NCBI GenBank assembly: GCA_043736395.1
Contig: JAYTCQ010000393.1
Span: 1-12,462, forward strand
Direction: 5' to 3'
Length of the DNA: 12,462 nucleotides
From: JAFDVL01 sp043736395
GTDB lineage: Bacteria > Acidobacteriota > Blastocatellia > RBC074
In this document: positions 1 to 7,107 of the stretch, one piece after another
Position numbering within the stretch: position 1 is the first letter of the stretch
Layout of the letters: every line of letters begins with the position of its first letter
The notes under the pieces: generated by a model
What the model was told of the DNA's origin: nothing
What the model saw: the letters and a program-made list of their open reading frames with translations, nothing else
Database searches by the model: none
Translations under genes and position numbers: made by a program

Positions 1-32
1 TTTGTCTTGGGCGATTGTGGTCTCGTTAACAT
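1..32 (-). CDS. Start of a minus-strand gene cut by the window edge (partial, tentative)
   Basis: Reading the minus strand from base 32 to the edge gives an open frame starting with ATG and coding M-L-T-R-P-Q-S-P-K-T. An AAAGGA Shine-Dalgarno-like stretch (37-42) lies four bases before the ATG. The frame lies 41 bases downstream of the stop of the O-ligase gene on the same strand, so it would be the next gene of the same transcription unit. Only ten codons are visible, so no product can be named. The support is the start codon, its spacing from the ribosome site and the position after the upstream gene; chance cannot be excluded. Confidence 0.35.
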   Translation of the reverse strand, partial: MLTRPQSPKT

Positions 33-73
33 AATTTCCTTTAAAATTTGATATTAGGTGAGGAAATTATTTT

Positions 74-1378
74 TTATCCTTCGACAGCGACTGGTTGGGG
101 ACTCTTCAGGACTAATTGTTTTTCAGCTTTTGAGACTAATTTCTTCAAGTCGCTTTCATTTTGGAACTGTTGGGCAATATAAATACAGCTTCCGGAAAGG
201 GCAAAAATTGTATAGATCAATTCTAAATCTTCTTTACTCGCAAAAAAGGCCGAGGCCATATAGCCGCAAATGCCGACCTGCATGCCGTGAGCATATTTGA
301 TTAAATGGGAACGCGGAGCATGCGCTTCCAGTATTTTCTTTGTTCTGGCAAATCGAAAATAACTAAGTCCTAGCGAAGCAAGGAAAAAGATTAAGGCCGG
401 TACTCCACAATCAGCCAGAATTTGGAAATAAGCATTATGCGCCATGCGTGCGTCTGCCGGATCACCGTATTGTCCGTAGACGATTAAAATATTTCTCACT
501 CCGACCCCAAAGAAGGGATGCGCGGCGGCGATTTTCATGCTCACTTCCCAGGCTCGTAAGCGTTGTTGCGCCGAGTTATCTTCTGTGGTTGCTGTTTGGA
601 TCGTGCCGACACGATTTCGAACTCCCTCCGGACCATAATTGAAGAATAAATAACCACCTAAGGCGACCGCCAGCAGGGCTGGAACTTTCCATCTCGACTT
701 TAAAGCCATGAACAATAGGGCTGCGCATAAGCCTAGAAAACCACCGCGTGAATAGGTGAAAAGTATGGTTACGAATGTAGTGAATGAAAATCCATAATAA
801 AGGTACTTAAGCCACTTGTGCGTTTGTGCCTGGGCGAAATAGAACATCATCGGAAAAGCGGTATCCAGCAGGATAGCATAGTCATTATTGTCTTCGTATC
901 CACCGCCCGGTCCGTAAACGCGCAGGCCACCAGAATAAATAATGCCGACCATCGAGCGCAACGTCAGCACGCCAATCGAACCAAGCGAAATCATTAAGAC
1001 CCATCGCACTCGGTCTTCGGTATCCGTCATCGCCGTGATGAAGAGCGCGATGACGAAAATCTTCATGAATTCTGTATATTTGGGCTGCGAGAACTGAGGA
1101 TTAAACGCCAACGTTGTGGCCAACGTGTATTGCAAAATGAGCAGCAGGATCAGGATATTGTATCGCAATTTCAACCCATGATTAGCCATCTCGAAAAAAA
1201 AGTAGCCTCCAATTGTGGCTGCCGCGATGGCTAACGAATATTGAGCTGAACTGGCATAAGCCCATTCCTGTGGACGCGTGTAGGCCATCGCAATAAACGA
1301 TAATAATCCTGTAAATGGAGCAAAAAACGCCATCGGAACTAGCACCACCATGATCACCAACAAAACAAATGCTCGCAT
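74..1378 (-). CDS. O-antigen ligase/polymerase-like membrane protein, exosortase A-associated O-glycosylation ligase type
   Basis: The 434-residue protein is very hydrophobic, with roughly ten or more membrane segments, and belongs in the cytoplasmic membrane. It resembles the Wzy_C/WaaL superfamily, which joins lipid-linked glycans to one another or to an acceptor. Visible marks are the N-terminal pair of membrane helices followed by TRPQEWAY (34-41), a periplasmic-loop-like segment with GPGGGYEDNNDYA (156-168), YSRGGFLGL (209-217), QRLRAWEVSMKIAAAHPF (272-289), and the typical AHNAYFQILADCGVPALI box (313-330) with His314. The start region and overall length recall the putative O-glycosylation ligases of exosortase A systems (TIGR03097-like). 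This is family recall, not a search. No exosortase or PEP-CTERM protein is in the window, so the acceptor is unknown. The ATG start has no clear Shine-Dalgarno sequence. A plain O-antigen polymerase is the main alternative. Confidence 0.8.
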   Translation of the reverse strand: MRAFVLLVIMVVLVPMAFFAPFTGLLSFIAMAYTRPQEWAYASSAQYSLAIAAATIGGYFFFEMANHGLKLRYNILILLLILQYTLATTLAFNPQFSQPKYTEFMKIFVIALFITAMTDTEDRVRWVLMISLGSIGVLTLRSMVGIIYSGGLRVYGPGGGYEDNNDYAILLDTAFPMMFYFAQAQTHKWLKYLYYGFSFTTFVTILFTYSRGGFLGLCAALLFMALKSRWKVPALLAVALGGYLFFNYGPEGVRNRVGTIQTATTEDNSAQQRLRAWEVSMKIAAAHPFFGVGVRNILIVYGQYGDPADARMAHNAYFQILADCGVPALIFFLASLGLSYFRFARTKKILEAHAPRSHLIKYAHGMQVGICGYMASAFFASKEDLELIYTIFALSGSCIYIAQQFQNESDLKKLVSKAEKQLVLKSPQPVAVEG

Positions 1379-1510
1379 ATTAATTCAGGCTTAGGAACGA
1401 ATCCTTTTGAAAAATTTTGATGTATCGGGGAATTATAAACTGAACAAGGAGCCTACCTGCTTATTATTACAGTTTCGAGAGAAGAAAACCAGGAAAGCAA
1501 GAGAGTTTAT

Positions 1511-2080
1511 TTAATGCTTTCGAGCACTAAAATTCGCCAAATGTTCGGCAGTGCCTCCGCGTGCATTTACGACTCGCGCCACTACAAATAAATAATCAGA
1601 GAGGCGATTCAGATAAATCAGGCTCGCGCTATTTATTTCTTCGTTTTGTGAAAGCAGAACTATCAGCCGTTCAGCGCGACGTGCAACTGTACGGGCCAGA
1701 TGTAAGAACGAAGCGGCCTGATTTCCGCCGGGTAAGATGAATTCTTTCAGTGGTTCCAGCTCTTCGAGTAATGAGTCAATCAGGCCTTCAATCTCTGTAA
1801 TCATTTCTTCGCTGACGCGAGGAACCTGCGTCCCGGAAGGGCTGGCGAGGTCACATCCCAGGATAAAAAGATCATTTTGGATGGTCGCCAATTCCAGATC
1901 AATCTGTTCAAAAATCGGAGTTCGATCAAGCACGGAACGCGCTAATCCTAACACTGAATTTAGTTCGTCCACATCTCCAAAGGCAGAGACGCGCAGACTG
2001 GCCTTGCTGACGCGATCTCCGCTCACTAGCGAAGTTTCACCCGCATCGCCCGACTTAGTATAAACTTTAGTAATTCGCAT
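1511..2080 (-). CDS. Cob(I)yrinic acid a,c-diamide adenosyltransferase, PduO/MMAB type
   Basis: This 189-residue protein transfers the 5'-deoxyadenosyl group of ATP to cob(I)alamin (or cobyrinic acid diamide), giving coenzyme B12 for adenosylcobalamin-dependent enzymes; it is cytosolic and normally a trimer of helical bundles. The ATP-binding N-terminus TKSGDAGET (8-16) is intact, followed by FGDVDELNSVLG (34-45). The helical signature FILPGGNQAAS (114-124), the arginine-rich ARTVARRAER (129-138) and LNRLSDYLF (157-165) are all in the family order. Length is normal and nothing is broken. A GAGG ribosome site lies five bases before the ATG. No cobalamin synthesis genes or B12-dependent enzymes are adjacent. 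It sits between polysaccharide genes and is divergent from the glycosyltransferases, so it looks like a stand-alone salvage enzyme. Confidence 0.93.
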   Translation of the reverse strand: MRITKVYTKSGDAGETSLVSGDRVSKASLRVSAFGDVDELNSVLGLARSVLDRTPIFEQIDLELATIQNDLFILGCDLASPSGTQVPRVSEEMITEIEGLIDSLLEELEPLKEFILPGGNQAASFLHLARTVARRAERLIVLLSQNEEINSASLIYLNRLSDYLFVVARVVNARGGTAEHLANFSARKH

Positions 2081-2085
2081 TTATT

Positions 2086-2089
2086 CCTC
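2086..2089 (-). promoter_or_regulatory. Ribosome binding site of the cobalamin adenosyltransferase gene
   Basis: The minus strand reads GAGG five bases before the ATG at 2080. It supports the chosen start, which also begins exactly where the family N-terminus (MRITKVYTKSGD) is expected. Confidence 0.6.
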
Positions 2090-2114
2090 TTTTATAAAAA
2101 GCTATGATGAGAGG

Positions 2115-2151
2115 CTGTCAAATACTGCATAATAATTAAATGTCATGACAG
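2115..2151. repeat. Palindrome and inverted hexamers in the divergent intergenic region (possible operator)
   Basis: TGTCATGACA at 2141-2150 is a perfect ten-base palindrome. Its TGACAG half (2146-2151) is also the inverted partner of CTGTCA at 2115-2120. The group lies in the 183 bases between the divergent adenosyltransferase and first glycosyltransferase genes, where shared regulation would be located. A regulator binding here is inference; short palindromes also arise by chance. Confidence 0.3.
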
Positions 2152-2263
2152 ATGATAGCAATTTATCAGTAAGCATCTTAGCCGAGTCGGCGGAGCTTGA
2201 AAATAAATATTTGGATGTCTGACGGAGCAAAATAAATTCGGCTTGTTTTTGAGTTCAATATAC

Positions 2264-3358
2264 ATGAGTGAGCCAAAGCATCTTTTGCACGTATTTTCGA
2301 CCTTTGGTGTGGGTGGACCTGAAGTTCGGAGCTGCAATTTAATCAATCATTTTGGAGATCGCTATCGCCATACAATTATCGCGATGGATGATAATTATGA
2401 TTGCACATCGAAGCTACAACCTACAGCTTCGGTTGAGTTTTATCCCGTAGTGAACGATAAAGCCAGCCTGAGCAAAAACCTTAAAACCTTTGTTCGCGCG
2501 CTCAACAAGCTGAAGCCGGATTTGTTGTTGACTTATAATTTCGGAGCAATTGAATGGGGCGCTGCAAACGCCTGGGTGAATGAGATTCCGCATTTTCACT
2601 GGGAAGAAGGCTTCGGCCCGGAAGAGGTAACACGGCAATTCAAACGAAGAATATATGTCCGTAGAATTTTTCTGGCTCGCAGTAGAAAAATTGTTGCTGT
2701 GTCTCGGAGCCTTGAAAAAATTGCTCTGAAAGAATGGAAATTTTCACGGCAGAAAGTCGCTTATCTTCCAAACGGTGTAAACCTGCAAAAATTCTCTCGA
2801 CCGCTCCGTGACCACGCTGATGAAATGGTCATTATTGGGACAGTTGCAAAGCTTCGCCCTGAAAAAAACATTGCACGGATGATTCGTTGTTTTGCAGCTG
2901 CTTCTCAAGATTTCAAAGCGAAATTAGTGATTGTGGGCGTTGGCGCTGAAGCTGAGGCTTTGCAGGCGCTGGTTGCTGAATTGAACATTTCATCGAAAGT
3001 TGAATTTACAGGGTATCAGAACGATCCCTCAGAATTCGTAAAATCATTCGACATCATGGCGATATCCTCTGATACCGAGCAGATGCCAATTGCCTTACTC
3101 GAAGCAATGGCGGCGGGCTGTCCGGTGATTGGAACTGACGTGGGAGACATCCGCGAGATGTTGGCAGAAAGTAATCGAAGCTTCCTCTGCGCTGCTTCTG
3201 ATGAAGTTGCTTATGCGAATAACTTAAAAAGCTTGATGATCAATAAATCCCTGCGAAAATCAATCGGGGCAGATAATTTGGTACGCTGTGCGGACTATTT
3301 TGACGAGCAAGTCATGTTCGAAAAATACCAAAATCTCTATGACCTGAAGATGCTTTGA
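2264..3358 (+). CDS. GT4-family glycosyltransferase, first copy of a tandem pair
   Basis: The 364-residue protein is a GT-B-fold retaining glycosyltransferase that would add a sugar from a nucleotide-sugar donor to a growing surface glycan at the cytoplasmic membrane. The N-terminal Rossmann half starts HLLHVFSTFGVGG (6-18) and carries RYRHTIIA (33-40) and HWEEGF (112-117). The linker has YLPNGVN (167-173). The donor-binding half has GTVAKLRPEKN (192-202) and the EX7E motif with Glu272 and Glu280 in TEQMPIALLEAMAAG (271-285). The opening resembles the sugar transferases of exosortase/PEP-CTERM loci (TIGR03088-like, from memory). An in-frame TTG at 2243 would add seven residues. ATG 2264 is preferred because it lines up with the start of the second copy. 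It begins a plus-strand run of four glycosyltransferase genes. Donor and acceptor sugars cannot be read from sequence. Confidence 0.87.
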   Translation: MSEPKHLLHVFSTFGVGGPEVRSCNLINHFGDRYRHTIIAMDDNYDCTSKLQPTASVEFYPVVNDKASLSKNLKTFVRALNKLKPDLLLTYNFGAIEWGAANAWVNEIPHFHWEEGFGPEEVTRQFKRRIYVRRIFLARSRKIVAVSRSLEKIALKEWKFSRQKVAYLPNGVNLQKFSRPLRDHADEMVIIGTVAKLRPEKNIARMIRCFAAASQDFKAKLVIVGVGAEAEALQALVAELNISSKVEFTGYQNDPSEFVKSFDIMAISSDTEQMPIALLEAMAAGCPVIGTDVGDIREMLAESNRSFLCAASDEVAYANNLKSLMINKSLRKSIGADNLVRCADYFDEQVMFEKYQNLYDLKML

Positions 3359-3410
3359 AATAATTGTTAAAGTTCAAAAAATGCAGAATTAAACCTATCC
3401 TCCAATTATT

Positions 3411-4517
3411 ATGACCAGACATTTACTGCACGTTTTTCCTTCCTTTAATGCCGGTGGGATGGAAACCAGAACCAGCGATATTATTAATCATTTTGGGAAT
3501 CGTTATCGGCATACGATCATCGCGCTCGATCGAAATCTGGCCTGCCGTGAAAAAATAAATCCAGCTCTGGATGTTAAGTATCTGGAAGTTCCCGATAATA
3601 AATCGAATTTGCTGGTGAACCTCAAAACTTTTGTCGGAACGCTGAGAAAAATTCGACCTGATCTGCTGCTGACATACAATTTCGGCAGCGTCGAATGGTC
3701 GCTGGCCAGCGCGATTGCAAATGTTTGTCCAGAGCTTCACTGGGAAGAAGGATTTACATCGGAGGAAGCGACGCAGCAATTAACTCGTCGAATTTATATT
3801 CGCCGTGTCTTTCTGGCACGAACGAAGAAAATTATTGTCGTTTCCCGGCAGATGCAAAAAATCGCAACTGATTCTTGGAAGTTTTCACCTGAAAAAGTTT
3901 TGTATCTTCCCAACGGCGTAGATTTAGTAAAATACTCAAACCTTGCTGAAAAAATACTACCCCCTGAATTAGCTGACGGAGTCGGATCGTTACTGATTGG
4001 AACCGTTGCCAGATTACGCCAGGAAAAAAATATTCCACGCCTGCTACGGGTCTTTCGTGAGGCGACAAAAGGGATAAATGCGAAACTCGTCATTGTAGGT
4101 AGCGGTGAAATGTATGATTCAATAATGCAAAATATTCAGGAATTGGAGCTAACGGAAAAAGTCATTATGACCGGGTATATTAATGATCCATCGGCGATTG
4201 TCAAAGCCCTGGACATCCTGGCGATTTCGTCAAATACCGAACAAATGCCGATTTCTGTGCTCGAAGCGATGGCCGCCGGAATTCCAATTACGGGAACAAA
4301 TGTTGGTGATATAAAGGAGATGATTGCCCCAAGTAATGTGCCTTTTCTTTGTCAGACTGAAGATGAAAAAGGCTTTGTGAAAAATCTTTTGCAATTGATA
4401 AATGATGAGGCTCTGCGAAAAATTATTGGGCAGGACAATCTGGCTCGAAGTCAGGCGAATTTTGATAAGCAATTGATGTTTGATAATTATGAAAAACTGT
4501 ATGAATTAAATATATAA
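3411..4517 (+). CDS. GT4-family glycosyltransferase, second copy of a tandem pair
   Basis: This 368-residue GT-B glycosyltransferase is co-linear with the preceding gene along its whole length; by eye more than half of aligned residues agree. Shared blocks include HLLHVF (4-9), NRYRHTIIALD (30-40), DLLLTYNFG (84-92), HWEEGF (110-115), YLPNGVD (165-171), GTVARLRQEKN (197-207) and the EX7E box EQMPISVLEAMAAG with Glu277 and Glu285. It differs in having a short insertion around 178-192 (KILPPELADG region). It follows copy one after 52 bases on the same strand and is probably co-transcribed. The pair looks like an old gene duplication whose members may now use different acceptors or donors. No clear Shine-Dalgarno sequence precedes the ATG. 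Conserved catalytic motifs argue that both copies are active. Confidence 0.88.
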   Translation: MTRHLLHVFPSFNAGGMETRTSDIINHFGNRYRHTIIALDRNLACREKINPALDVKYLEVPDNKSNLLVNLKTFVGTLRKIRPDLLLTYNFGSVEWSLASAIANVCPELHWEEGFTSEEATQQLTRRIYIRRVFLARTKKIIVVSRQMQKIATDSWKFSPEKVLYLPNGVDLVKYSNLAEKILPPELADGVGSLLIGTVARLRQEKNIPRLLRVFREATKGINAKLVIVGSGEMYDSIMQNIQELELTEKVIMTGYINDPSAIVKALDILAISSNTEQMPISVLEAMAAGIPITGTNVGDIKEMIAPSNVPFLCQTEDEKGFVKNLLQLINDEALRKIIGQDNLARSQANFDKQLMFDNYEKLYELNI

Positions 4518-4616
4518 CCGAATATGTAGAGTTGCTCACTTCGATTAACTCGCGCGAATTCAGAGCGGCGTTATTTTTTTCGTCGTTCGGGGCGTCTGAA
4601 CAACCGCGCTCATTTC

Positions 4617-4621
4617 AGGGG
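4617..4621 (+). promoter_or_regulatory. Ribosome binding site before a GTG start
   Basis: AGGGG lies seven bases before the GTG at 4629. It supports a GTG start for the third glycosyltransferase, whose N-terminus MKFLVFSDDWG is already a full first beta strand, so no upstream extension is needed. Confidence 0.45.
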
Positions 4622-4628
4622 CGTTGCT

Positions 4629-5768
4629 GTGAAATTTTTAGTATTCTCGGATGACTGGGGCGAACATCCTTCCAGTTGTCAGCATTTATTTAAAATCCTC
4701 ACTGATTTACATCCCACAATTTGGGTGAACACGGTCGGCTTACGTGTTCCCGGCTTTAATTTAAATGATGCGATCAAATCATTTCGTAAATTGTCAGCCA
4801 TGTTGTCTACGCCTTCCGGGGATATTCAGAGCAATGAAAAATCCAAACCAATTGTTTGTGTGCCTCCGATGACGCCGTTTCATTCTCCGCAGTGGTTGGC
4901 GAAGTGGAATAACACTTCACTGAAAAAAAATGTCCTAAAAGAATTGTCTCAGCAGGGTTTTGATGAATTTACGATCATCACGACGACGCCCTCAGTTTGC
5001 GATGTTGTCTCGCAGCTAGGAGCCAGCAAAATAATTTATTATTGTGTGGATGATTTCAGTGAGTGGCCAGGGATGGAGAAGCGGGTAATTTTAGATTTAG
5101 AAAATAGATTGTTGCAGCACACGAATGCGGTCATTTGCACTTCGCAAAATCTCTACGAAAAATTTAAGAATAATCATCCAACCTATCTGCTTAAACACGG
5201 GGTGGATTTAGAGCTTTTTTCCAGTCCGGCATTTGCTGAACACCCGAGCCTGGCTGCGATTCCAGCCTCGCGTGTCGGTTATTTTGGCAACATTGATCAG
5301 CGGAGCGATTTTCAATTTCTTCAGAAACTGGCACTGGCTTTACCATATGTTTCGTTTGTCTTTACCGGGCCGGTACAGGCGAATATTTCAAACCTGAAAA
5401 TGCATCCGAATATTTTCTTCACCGGGCCCATTCCGTATGAAGAACTCCCCAGCGTCGTCGAGGGCTGGGCAGCCTGTTTACTTCCTTATCATTTGAACGC
5501 ATTGACGCGAAATATTAACCCACTTAAGCTGAAGGAATATTTGGCAACAGGGAAGCCGGTTATTTCGACCCCGCTCCCGGATGTTTGTGAATTGAACGAA
5601 TTCGTAAAAATCATCGAAGCCCGTAATATTGCTGGATGGCGAGACGCGATTGATGAAGCAATCAGTGGGCAATGGGTTCCAGATCAAAAGGCAATTACTA
5701 AGTTTTTAACCAACGAAAGCTGGACGCGCAAAGCTGATATTTTTTTAAGGATTTGTCAGGTTATTTAA
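4629..5768 (+). CDS. GT-B glycosyltransferase, TuaH/WsaF-like
   Basis: A 379-residue glycosyltransferase starting with GTG. The first half ends in YYCVDDFSEWPG (137-148), which with CTSQNLYEKF (170-179) and KHGVDLELF (189-197) is typical of a group of polysaccharide glycosyltransferases related to TuaH or WsaF. The second half has VGYFGNID (216-223), FTGPIPYEELP (264-274) and NPLKLKEYLATGKPV (297-311), which takes the place of the EX7E loop seen in its neighbours. It follows the tandem pair after 111 bases without a recognisable terminator and ends eight bases before the next glycosyltransferase, so the last two are very probably translated from one message. It should act at the inner face of the membrane in the same glycan pathway. 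Donor specificity is not readable. Confidence 0.82.
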   Translation: MKFLVFSDDWGEHPSSCQHLFKILTDLHPTIWVNTVGLRVPGFNLNDAIKSFRKLSAMLSTPSGDIQSNEKSKPIVCVPPMTPFHSPQWLAKWNNTSLKKNVLKELSQQGFDEFTIITTTPSVCDVVSQLGASKIIYYCVDDFSEWPGMEKRVILDLENRLLQHTNAVICTSQNLYEKFKNNHPTYLLKHGVDLELFSSPAFAEHPSLAAIPASRVGYFGNIDQRSDFQFLQKLALALPYVSFVFTGPVQANISNLKMHPNIFFTGPIPYEELPSVVEGWAACLLPYHLNALTRNINPLKLKEYLATGKPVISTPLPDVCELNEFVKIIEARNIAGWRDAIDEAISGQWVPDQKAITKFLTNESWTRKADIFLRICQVI

Positions 5769-5776
5769 TTTGAACA

Positions 5777-6964
5777 ATGAAAATTCTTTCTCTGACAACT
5801 CTTTTCCCGACGAGTGTGCAACCAGTTCATGCAGTGTTTGTCTATAACCGATTAAGCCACATGGCCGCGCTTGCGGAAGTAAAAGTCATTGCGCCAATTC
5901 CATATTTTCCTTTGGAACGTTTACGCTCTGGTTATCTATATCGTTCACAGGTTCCAAAGCGAGATCGGATCGGCAACCTTGAGGTAATTTATCCCCGCTA
6001 TTTATCAATCCCTGCCATCTTAAAGCCGCTGGATGGAATTTTTTTATTCTTGACGGCTTTGTTTTCAGTTTGGAAAATTCGGCAGAGTTATGACTTCGAT
6101 ATTCTGGATACGCACCTGGCCTTTCCTGATGGATTCGCTGGCGTTCTGCTTGGGAAAATTTTCAAAAAACCAGTGTCGGTTACCTTGCGGGGTCACGACA
6201 TAAACGTGCTTCCTAGCAATGAATATCCAGTCCGAAAAAAAATGGTAGAGTTCTCAATTCAACGCGCAAATTTAGTGATTGGCGTTGCTGATGCTTTGCG
6301 TGCGAAAGCGGTTTCGCTGGGAACAGCGGAAGCACGAGCAATGACGATTTCAAATGGCGTTGATGTCTCTCGTTTTAAACCTGCTAACAAGTGTGAAGCG
6401 CGGAAGCGATTAAATCTTCCTCATAATCGACGTATTGTGCTGTCTGTTGGTCGTTTAGTTGAAAATAAAGGCTATCATTTAATTGTCGAAGCTCTCTCAA
6501 TTTTACGCGAACAGGGAGCTGAAATTCCTTATCTGATAATTGTCGGCTCACCCGGAGATCAGCCCGGTTATGCGGCACTTCTCGACAACACAATTAATCA
6601 ATTTCAACTGCATGATCATGTTTTACTCGCTGGTGCGCAGCTCAACGAAACATTGTCTGATTGGTATAATGCCGCTGACGTCTATTGCCTGGCGAGTCGC
6701 GTCGAAGGCTGGGCCAACGTTTTATTGGAGTCACTCGCCTGCGGCACTCCGGTAGTGGCGACGAATATCTGGGGAACTCCTGAAGTTATCATTAGTGATA
6801 GCTACGGCCTGCTTGTTGAGCGAAATAGTGAAGCGCTGGCATCAGGTATTTCGCAGGCGCTGGCACGTCCCTGGAACCGTGAAGAATTATCAACCTACGC
6901 CTCAGCGCAAACCTGGGAGCAAACAGCCCGCAAAGTTATCGAAGCCTTTCAGAAAATAATCTAA
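5777..6964 (+). CDS. GT4-family glycosyltransferase, TuaC-like
   Basis: A 395-residue GT-B enzyme of the TuaC/WcaL-like kind. The N-terminus reads MKILSLTTLFPTSVQPVHAVFV, with the acceptor-side loop typical of this group. TLRGHDINV (136-144) follows the DTHLAFPDGFAG segment (111-122). ISNGVDVSRF (191-200) forms the linker. SVGRLVENKGYH (223-234) and the EX7E motif EGWANVLLESLACGTPVV (310-327; Glu310 and Glu318) form the donor site. It is the last of four plus-strand glycosyltransferase genes, eight bases after the third. Downstream comes a repeat-filled spacer, which suggests that the polysaccharide unit ends here. It is intact and of normal length. The exact sugar transferred is unknown. Confidence 0.88.
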   Translation: MKILSLTTLFPTSVQPVHAVFVYNRLSHMAALAEVKVIAPIPYFPLERLRSGYLYRSQVPKRDRIGNLEVIYPRYLSIPAILKPLDGIFLFLTALFSVWKIRQSYDFDILDTHLAFPDGFAGVLLGKIFKKPVSVTLRGHDINVLPSNEYPVRKKMVEFSIQRANLVIGVADALRAKAVSLGTAEARAMTISNGVDVSRFKPANKCEARKRLNLPHNRRIVLSVGRLVENKGYHLIVEALSILREQGAEIPYLIIVGSPGDQPGYAALLDNTINQFQLHDHVLLAGAQLNETLSDWYNAADVYCLASRVEGWANVLLESLACGTPVVATNIWGTPEVIISDSYGLLVERNSEALASGISQALARPWNREELSTYASAQTWEQTARKVIEAFQKII

Positions 6965-6979
6965 ACATTCAAGCTGCTG

Positions 6980-7000
6980 GATGTTAGATGTTGGATGGTA
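6980..7000 (+). repeat. Three tandem heptamers, GATGTTA type
   Basis: The sequence reads GATGTTA, GATGTTG, GATGGTA back to back, each sharing GATG. It lies 15 bases after the last glycosyltransferase stop codon. With the second heptamer block it makes an imperfect inverted repeat: 6979-6994 against 7011-7026 matches at 12 of 16 positions with a 16-base loop. Confidence 0.6.
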
Positions 7001-7013
7001 GTTCCGAAACCCC

Positions 7014-7048
7014 ACACCTAACACCTGAAACCTGTCACCTGACACCCT
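7014..7048 (+). repeat. Five tandem heptamers, ACACCTG type
   Basis: Five units of seven bases follow each other: ACACCTA, ACACCTG, AAACCTG, TCACCTG, ACACCCT. The shared core is ACCT, with ACCC in the last unit. The block fills most of the spacer between the glycosyltransferase unit and the ROK gene. Period-7 intergenic arrays are known in several bacterial groups, such as the STRR heptamers of cyanobacteria; whether this is related is not known. Confidence 0.7.
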
Positions 7049-7097
7049 CAAAAATTGACAGCCAGTCTTTCACGTTGCTATAGTCCGCCCGAACAAT

Positions 7098-7103
7098 AGG
7101 AGG
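7098..7103 (+). promoter_or_regulatory. Strong ribosome binding site of the ROK gene
   Basis: A full AGGAGG lies four bases before the ATG at 7108. It is the strongest Shine-Dalgarno sequence on the plus strand of the window and fixes this start. Confidence 0.75.
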
Positions 7104-7107
7104 CAAT

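Noticed and set aside
1432..1437. TATAAT on the minus strand upstream of the O-ligase gene
   Set aside because: The hexamer is perfect, but no TTGACA-like box lies 16-18 bases upstream, and the AT-rich context makes chance likely.
2093..2121. Minus-strand promoter for the adenosyltransferase gene: TTGACA (2116-2121) with TTTATA (2093-2098), 17-base spacing
   Set aside because: The spacing and -35 box are good, but transcription would start at about base 2086, on top of the GAGG ribosome site, leaving it without a leader. It is not claimed as a feature.
2243..2263. TTG start for the first glycosyltransferase
   Set aside because: It would add seven residues not present in the duplicate copy, and there is no well-spaced ribosome site.
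4518..4628. Terminator between the second and third glycosyltransferases (T-run near 4571-4580)
   Set aside because: No stable stem precedes the T-run.
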